Positions 59,171-64,000 of a stretch of 64,000 bases of DNA are shown piece by piece. Source of the DNA: Adiantum capillus-veneris (lineage: Eukaryota > Streptophyta > Polypodiopsida > Polypodiales > Pteridaceae); contig CM043961.1 of assembly GCA_014529385.2 (NCBI GenBank), forward strand, positions 15,604,478 to 15,668,477. Reading direction: 5' to 3'. The position numbers and the translations under genes were made by a program. Under the pieces are notes generated by a model that searched no databases, was not told the origin of the DNA, and was given only the letters and a program-made list of their open reading frames with translations. Position 1 is the first letter of the stretch; every line of letters starts with the position of its first letter.

Positions 59171-60211
59171 TAACCTTTAACCTTGTATGGTCTTGATGCC
59201 ATACTTCCGATAGAATTTCTATTACCGACATTAAGGGTAGCACAAAATCTTGAGTGGACTAGACATGAATTGTCAAAAAGACTCACAGATTTGGAAAAGC
59301 TAGATGAACAAAGGCTAACTGTTGTAGCTCATATCTATGCACAAAAGAGAAAACAAAAACAGTTTTTTTATTCCCACTTAATCACAAAGATCTTCAAGAA
59401 AGGGAACTTAGTTCTAGTCTATTCCCTTAAGAAACACATTCCCAAGTTTAAGAAAAAGGGAAATGGACCATTTATCATTGAAGATGTATCTCCAAGTGGA
59501 GCAGTCAAATTGTCCACCCTAGATGGTGAACCAATGGCTAATTGGACTAGTGGATGTCGTTTAAAGAAATACAACTTGCCACTAACCAATGAATTGCTAG
59601 AGAGAATGCATGCAACCAAACAAAGAAAGATCAAACAACAACATGTTATTGATGAAGTCCAAGAAGAAGCTAGGCTTCGGGTACTCAAGCGAAAAGCTGC
59701 TCTCAAGAATCAACAGATACCGATTTCCATCAACACTTTGGAAATAGATGATCGACAATGGGAATTACCTAAAGACGCAGTTTCAGATGATGGTTGGTTA
59801 GATGGAATGGACCTGCGCATCAAAGTACAACTCAACAATCATAGCACCAATGCTTTGGTCGACACAGGAGCTAGAGTAAATGCAGTCAGTTATTCCACAT
59901 ACAAGAAGGCAACAAGTCAAGCATTGATGGCAGGAGTAGCGACAATCAAAGGATGCAACAAGAACCCAACTCCAACATTGGGAGTAGTCAACTTGAACTT
60001 GATAGTACATGGATGTTCATGTCCTCATCAGTTTGTATGCTTACCATATGAACACATGAATGAGACAATGATTCTTGGAATCCCCGGGATGCGTACATAC
60101 AAAGCAATACCAGATTGGGATATGAATCAGCTAAAGCTATCACCTAAAGGAGGGCAACTCATTGTTCCGATTGCACCAAGCAAGGAGGAATGGAAAAGAA
60201 GTAATCGGTAG
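59171..60211 (+). pseudogene. D integrase C-terminus fused to second protease (PR2)
   Basis: 342 open codons. Residues 1-140: integrase C-terminal part (M-Y-G-L-D-A-I-L-P-I-E, K-G-N-L-V-L-V, G-N-G-P-F-I-I near 59460, G-C-R-L-K-K-Y near 59550). Then a Lys/Arg/Glu helix, and PR2 from about residue 205: A-L-V-D-T-G-A-R-V-N with D-T-G at 59861-59869, I-K-G-C-N-K-N near 59945 and M-I-L-G-I-P-G-M near 60070. It parallels A1 PR2 in place and motif order (D-T-G-A-(K/R)-x-N-x-x-S-Y; V/I-K-G-x-N-K). Known plant Ty3/gypsy elements usually have nothing or a chromodomain here. Confidence 0.85.
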
Positions 60212-60830
60212 ACCACACCACGAAGTAGTCGATCTTCTCCATCTCCTCGACAATCAAATGCTACATGTAGCATGCAAGGAGTCAGGCAAATTTGGGTACC
60301 GAAAGCACACCTTAAGGATAAACCAATTCAGATCTGGGTGCCTAAAACTTTACCGACGAAACAAAAGAAGGTTCCAAGGGTTCAAACATAGAGACGAGCA
60401 TCTTCAAGCAAGGAACCTAAATGCAAATGGTTTGGAAGAAAAAGGAGCACTTATCTTCTCCACAACTCGCGAAACCAATCAAGCAATGGTGAGTTAAGTC
60501 TCAACAGACTCCACCACACCATGCAGCACCACGCCGACCAAATTACCAATGGCGAGAAAAAGCTCGACAATAGTCAAAAGTGCTACCAACACCTCAAGCA
60601 ATTAGCATGCTAAAGCATCCTGATGGTACAATCAAACAGAGAGCACACAAACTACAAGATTTTCTCTTTAGAAGACATCAGCAGCAAACCTCGACATCGG
60701 AAACCCTTGAGTTAATTACTCAAGACCCGGCTCTTGCACAACATATTGGTTTGAATTGCATTAATCTCCATATCATGGTAGAGCCAATCACGGCTATTCA
60801 TAGACATGATTTTTGAACCCATGCACACAG
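60212..60830 (+). pseudogene. D pol tail with W-V-P-K repeats
   Basis: After TAG 60209, one frame gives Q-I-W-V-P-K-A near 60285 and again Q-I-W-V-P-K-T near 60335, like the A1 tail. Frame changes; another short frame at 60580-60816. Confidence 0.6.
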
Positions 60831-61272
60831 TCGTCCCGGAGACACCATCTATCTAGGAGGGGTGGAAGGGCACTAAGTACTAAGTAATTAAGGGCAATGT
60901 TTGAAGAGGGAGGAAAAATTTTGATGTTAACGTGTGATTTTTTGCAAAAATTCCTAATAATGCCCTTATAATTCATCATCAAGGAAAAATGTATTGATAA
61001 TATCTTCCCGATGACTGTAAATAGTGTATATAGTATCAGAAAATCATTAAAAATAGTCATTTTTTGGGTATTTTTCATCATTTGTGTTGATAATGAGGCT
61101 TAAAAATAGAGAAATCCACAAAAAACAATAAAGCTGTGTTTTTCAATGGATTTTCTTAATTATTGGATTTTTACTTCACTTTTTTAGAGCATTCTGCTAT
61201 GTTTCTTTGATTTTTTCAAATAAAACAGGTCAAAAATTAATAATAAATAACAAAGAAGCTCAAATGGAAAAA
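60831..61272 (+). other. D 3' noncoding region up to the inversion junction
   Basis: AT-rich, no gene. A purine run (GAAGAGGGAGGAAAAA) is at about 60902. Homology to A2 gag begins at about 61273, in the opposite orientation to that expected. Confidence 0.55.
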
Positions 61273-62593
61273 TGGAACCCAAGGAAGTACCACTCAGGAC
61301 CCACATATTGCATCTAAAGACTCTTCCTCTGACTACGACATCATGGAGGGTTACTTGATGCCTAATCCTGATAGCTCAAGCCAAGACATGCATGCCATGG
61401 GTCCACGGTATGGGCCAAGCGTGCTTAGCTACTTGAAGGAAACATTTAGTAGAGCCACTTTCTTCGAACATGGGGCTAATGATGTAAATGAGGGGGGTGG
61501 GGAAGTAAATTTGCCTTTCATGACCAACATAGACCCCATGCTCCTGGAGAATGTGCACGTGAATACTCCATTCATTGCACCCCCTGACTCTTCAGAGCTA
61601 TTCCCCTCCGAGGTTATATTACCTGATGGTAGAAGCCTTTCCGAAGTGCAAGAGATTGAGCGGTATATCATTGTGGCTTACGCAAGGCAAAGCAACGAAG
61701 AGAGTTAAAAGCAAAAGCCCCTATGTCAATATCCTTGCTAGGAGAGCAATCGTGTGCTCCTAAAATAGCGACCACTAAGGGTCAACCCATAGAGAGCCAC
61801 ATTCTAGTTCAAAGGACACCCCTGACACCTCAATCTTAGATGAAGCATTCCTAAATGAGAACTAGGAGTACGAACTAAAAATGGAAACTCTAACCGACCT
61901 ATACACACGTCACACCTATCACGTGGGTTGGTTAGATGTTCTATAATCCACAATGGGTACTAGTGTAGAGGATCAACAACAAAGAGTTTGTGAGGTCATC
62001 CATAGGGTTATTGAGCTAGAGAGATAGAACAAGGGGATCCACACGCCTTCAATGAGTCTCATGAGATTCTTGGGTACAGGGAAGGCTAAACAACCAACCT
62101 TGTCGCAAATGGAGACTCCCTCGGTAAGTCCAATGGATCCTCCATATGTTGTTTCGCCAGGGGTCTCAGTGCAATCTGAGCCCACAAGTGATAGCTTTAC
62201 TTTTCCAAGTCTAGTTCATCTTTCCCTTGATGACACCATGGCTACCATGCCTACCCCAATGATGGGCATGCCAAGAAACACGCCATGGACCTCTTTTGTT
62301 AGTAAAGCACCGCTACATAGTAGCTCAATGCCTGCAACAGTACCTACAAGTGTGTATCAATCATATACACATATGGGTCCTCGTACTCATGTAGCTCTTA
62401 TCCCTCCCATTGTTTCAACAACTTATGCTCCACAACCACAACACCCAAGCTCTTATTTCAATGGGACCATACCCGCTAGCATTAGCATGTCACATCCGAC
62501 GTCTGCTATGCCTAGGGCCACATATATGAACTTTGGACTGCCACATGGCACAACACCGTACCAAACTTGGAACCCAAGGGCTTCCTATGCACC
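61273..62593 (+). pseudogene. A2 gag N-terminal part, in inverted position
   Basis: Colinear with A1 gag 40920-39590: G-T-Q-G-S-T-T-Q-D-P-H-I near 61275, M-E-G-Y-L-M-P-N-P-D-S-S-S-Q-D near 61343, L-P-D-G-R-S-L near 61620, M-R-F-L-G-T-G-K-A near 62058, P-P-Y-V-V-S-P-G near 62133, Y-Q-T-W-N-P-R-A near 62560. Stops and frame changes occur near 61708-62050. It stops at 62593, exactly where the other half (22688, minus) begins in A1 coordinates. Confidence 0.85.
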
Positions 62594-63504
62594 TATGGAA
62601 TGCATGTCTAGCCTCACCATCCTATCTTATTGGAGTATTAGCGAGAACCACGATTAATTTGTCAAACCATTGGATGAAGCTAACTCGACTATTGCATAGA
62701 GGCTACAAGAGATTTTCAATCTCTCGGAAAACAACTAACAACTCGCATCTAACTCAAGCTACACTCAAGTGACTAAAATCACCAAAAGCTAATCGCTCAT
62801 CGGCAAACAAATCACATCCATTACAGCATCAAATGACATCCAAACATAACGAAACTTCTAGGACAAGTTTATAAGACCTAAGCACACATGCTTATGGTTT
62901 CAAACCCCACTTTAGGTTAAGTTTCAAAATCGTGATTATTAACAGCAGTGGATTTTTGACCTAGTTGTTTTTGACCTAGAATGCATCTAAATGCTTAGCA
63001 ATGATGCCCCAATACCCCGCCTATGCTTAGTTTTTTATTTAAAAGTGTAAATTCCTAGTTATGATGAAATTAGGCCGCAGGTCGGCGACACTGAAGTCTA
63101 CAAAATACTGTGAATGGCTTACGTCAATGCGTAGAGCTCTTAATTGCGGTTGCAATGCAATCACAATGTGACAACCAGAGAGGGAGTAGGAAGAGCGAGA
63201 AGGAGAGAAGTGAGTGCCGTTAGCTCACGCCGTGTATTTCTTATCCAAAACTTATAAAAAACTTACAAAAAATGGCTTTTATACCTGAGCCAAGGTTTTT
63301 GGGTGGTCAAAACTAATAATATGGAGTTCTACCAAAGCTGGGTGATGATTGGCTGATACAATCTAGAAGCTTGTAGCCCCAGCTCATTAATTACAAAGTT
63401 TATCCGAGAAAGTAGGAGTTACAATGTTCCCGATTTATCAAAATAATAAATGTTTTACAAAGAGAACTCCAAAAAATGGTGTCCGCGCTAGCTTGCTATT
63501 AACA
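62594..63504 (-). repeat. D 3' LTR, inverted
   Basis: Reverse complement of 22689-23611 with scattered differences; minus strand starts TGTTAATAGC. TATA at 63285-63292. Confidence 0.85.
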
Positions 63505-63525
63505 TTCCCTCCCTCCTCGCTTGTG
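63505..63525 (-). other. D polypurine tract
   Basis: Minus strand GCGAGGAGGGAGGGAA immediately before the LTR start, which fixes the orientation of this LTR. Confidence 0.75.
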
Positions 63526-64000
63526 TCGTCCCTTGACACAGCTTTATGGACTAAAATAGTCTTCGGGTTGACGGATGACGAGGCGTTCTATAAGCGCGTC
63601 TAGTGCCTTCTAGTATCTGATTCTTTGTTCTTTGTCGGGCACTTGCAGAAATTGCGTTGTTACTTGATTCTTCAGCTCCACCGTTGAGTAGCCTACAAAC
63701 CTGGATGTTAGGTTGCTGATCACCGGTGCAAATATCTTCGTTCACCAGGTGAAGAATCCAGTGTAGAAAGCTTCTTCAAAGGCCAACATACTATTCGATG
63801 GCAAGAACATGCATCTGGCATAGAATCCATAAAGGACCTCTCTGAAGGTTGCCCACTCATATCATAGCATAAGCCTTTGTTTCTTTCCAAGAATGATAGC
63901 CATGGGGCTCCTGTTTGGTCAGGCTCATTAAAAACTTGTATACATGTGAGCAGCATTTTGCAGATTTTATACAACATGGCATAGGAGAGATCTGACACAC
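63526..64000 (-). pseudogene. D 3' internal region, unknown decayed frames
   Basis: Minus-strand frames (63551-63745 and 63720-63998) and a better-looking third one ending in L-K-N-Q-V-T-T-Q-F-L-Q-V-P-D-K-E-Q-R and A-L-I-E-R-L-V-I-R-Q-P-E-D-Y near 63550-63690, with stops. It lies just upstream of the polypurine tract. No family recognised; it runs out of the window. Confidence 0.4.

Overview
The window is nuclear DNA of a land plant with a large, repeat-rich genome. It is almost entirely layers of Ty3/gypsy (Metaviridae-type) LTR retrotransposons, plus one Mutator-like DNA element, long CT/AC/GT microsatellites and, at the left end, decayed mitochondrial DNA (nad7). Gag, protease, reverse transcriptase (RT), RNase H and integrase (INT) motifs, LTRs, primer-binding sites and target duplications can be read directly. 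I cannot name the species; the chemistry of the elements fits a gymnosperm, fern or lycophyte as well as an angiosperm. I see no intact single-copy host gene.

Layout. 1-1783: AT-rich decayed membrane-protein ORF. 1926-2420: nad7 pseudogene. 2409-2645: LINE scrap. About 2860-6633, 19099-22688 and 61273-62593: three pieces of one old element, A2 (minus strand; the last piece is inverted). 6636-19098: element B1 (plus), inserted in A2 and itself hit at 10934-14393 by a Mutator-like element with ~50-bp terminal inverted repeats and a 9-bp target duplication. 22689-63504: element D (plus; 5' LTR, PBS, 2-kb leader, then gag-pol at 51857-60500), inserted in the gag of A2. 25639-51856: element B2 (plus) inserted in D, made of a 5'-truncated internal region, an LTR, a full internal region and an LTR. 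28874-42726: element A1 (minus), youngest, inserted in the left B2 LTR with the 5-bp duplication CCTAC; the undisrupted site survives at 50873-50877 in the right LTR. The inferred nesting is A2 > D > B2 > A1, with B1 > Mutator-like element on a side branch.

How the genes work together. Families A and D have the order gag - zinc knuckles - protease (PR1) - RT - RNase H - integrase, followed by a SECOND retropepsin-like domain (PR2) and a tail with repeated W-x-P-K/R motifs. PR1 lacks the catalytic D-T/S-G (DGG in A1 and A2, DSE in D) while PR2 keeps DTG in all three copies. Family B is Tat-like: a degenerate RT-linked RNase H is followed by a second, archaeal-type RNase H with its acidic residues, then integrase. 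D also carries a duplicated linker plus integrase zinc-finger module. Family B has a short conserved ORF family upstream of gag, present in tandem in B2. These are the parts most likely to be undescribed.

All elements carry nonsense codons or frameshifts, often CAA/CGA to TAA/TGA, as expected of methylated, silenced copies; A1 is closest to intact.
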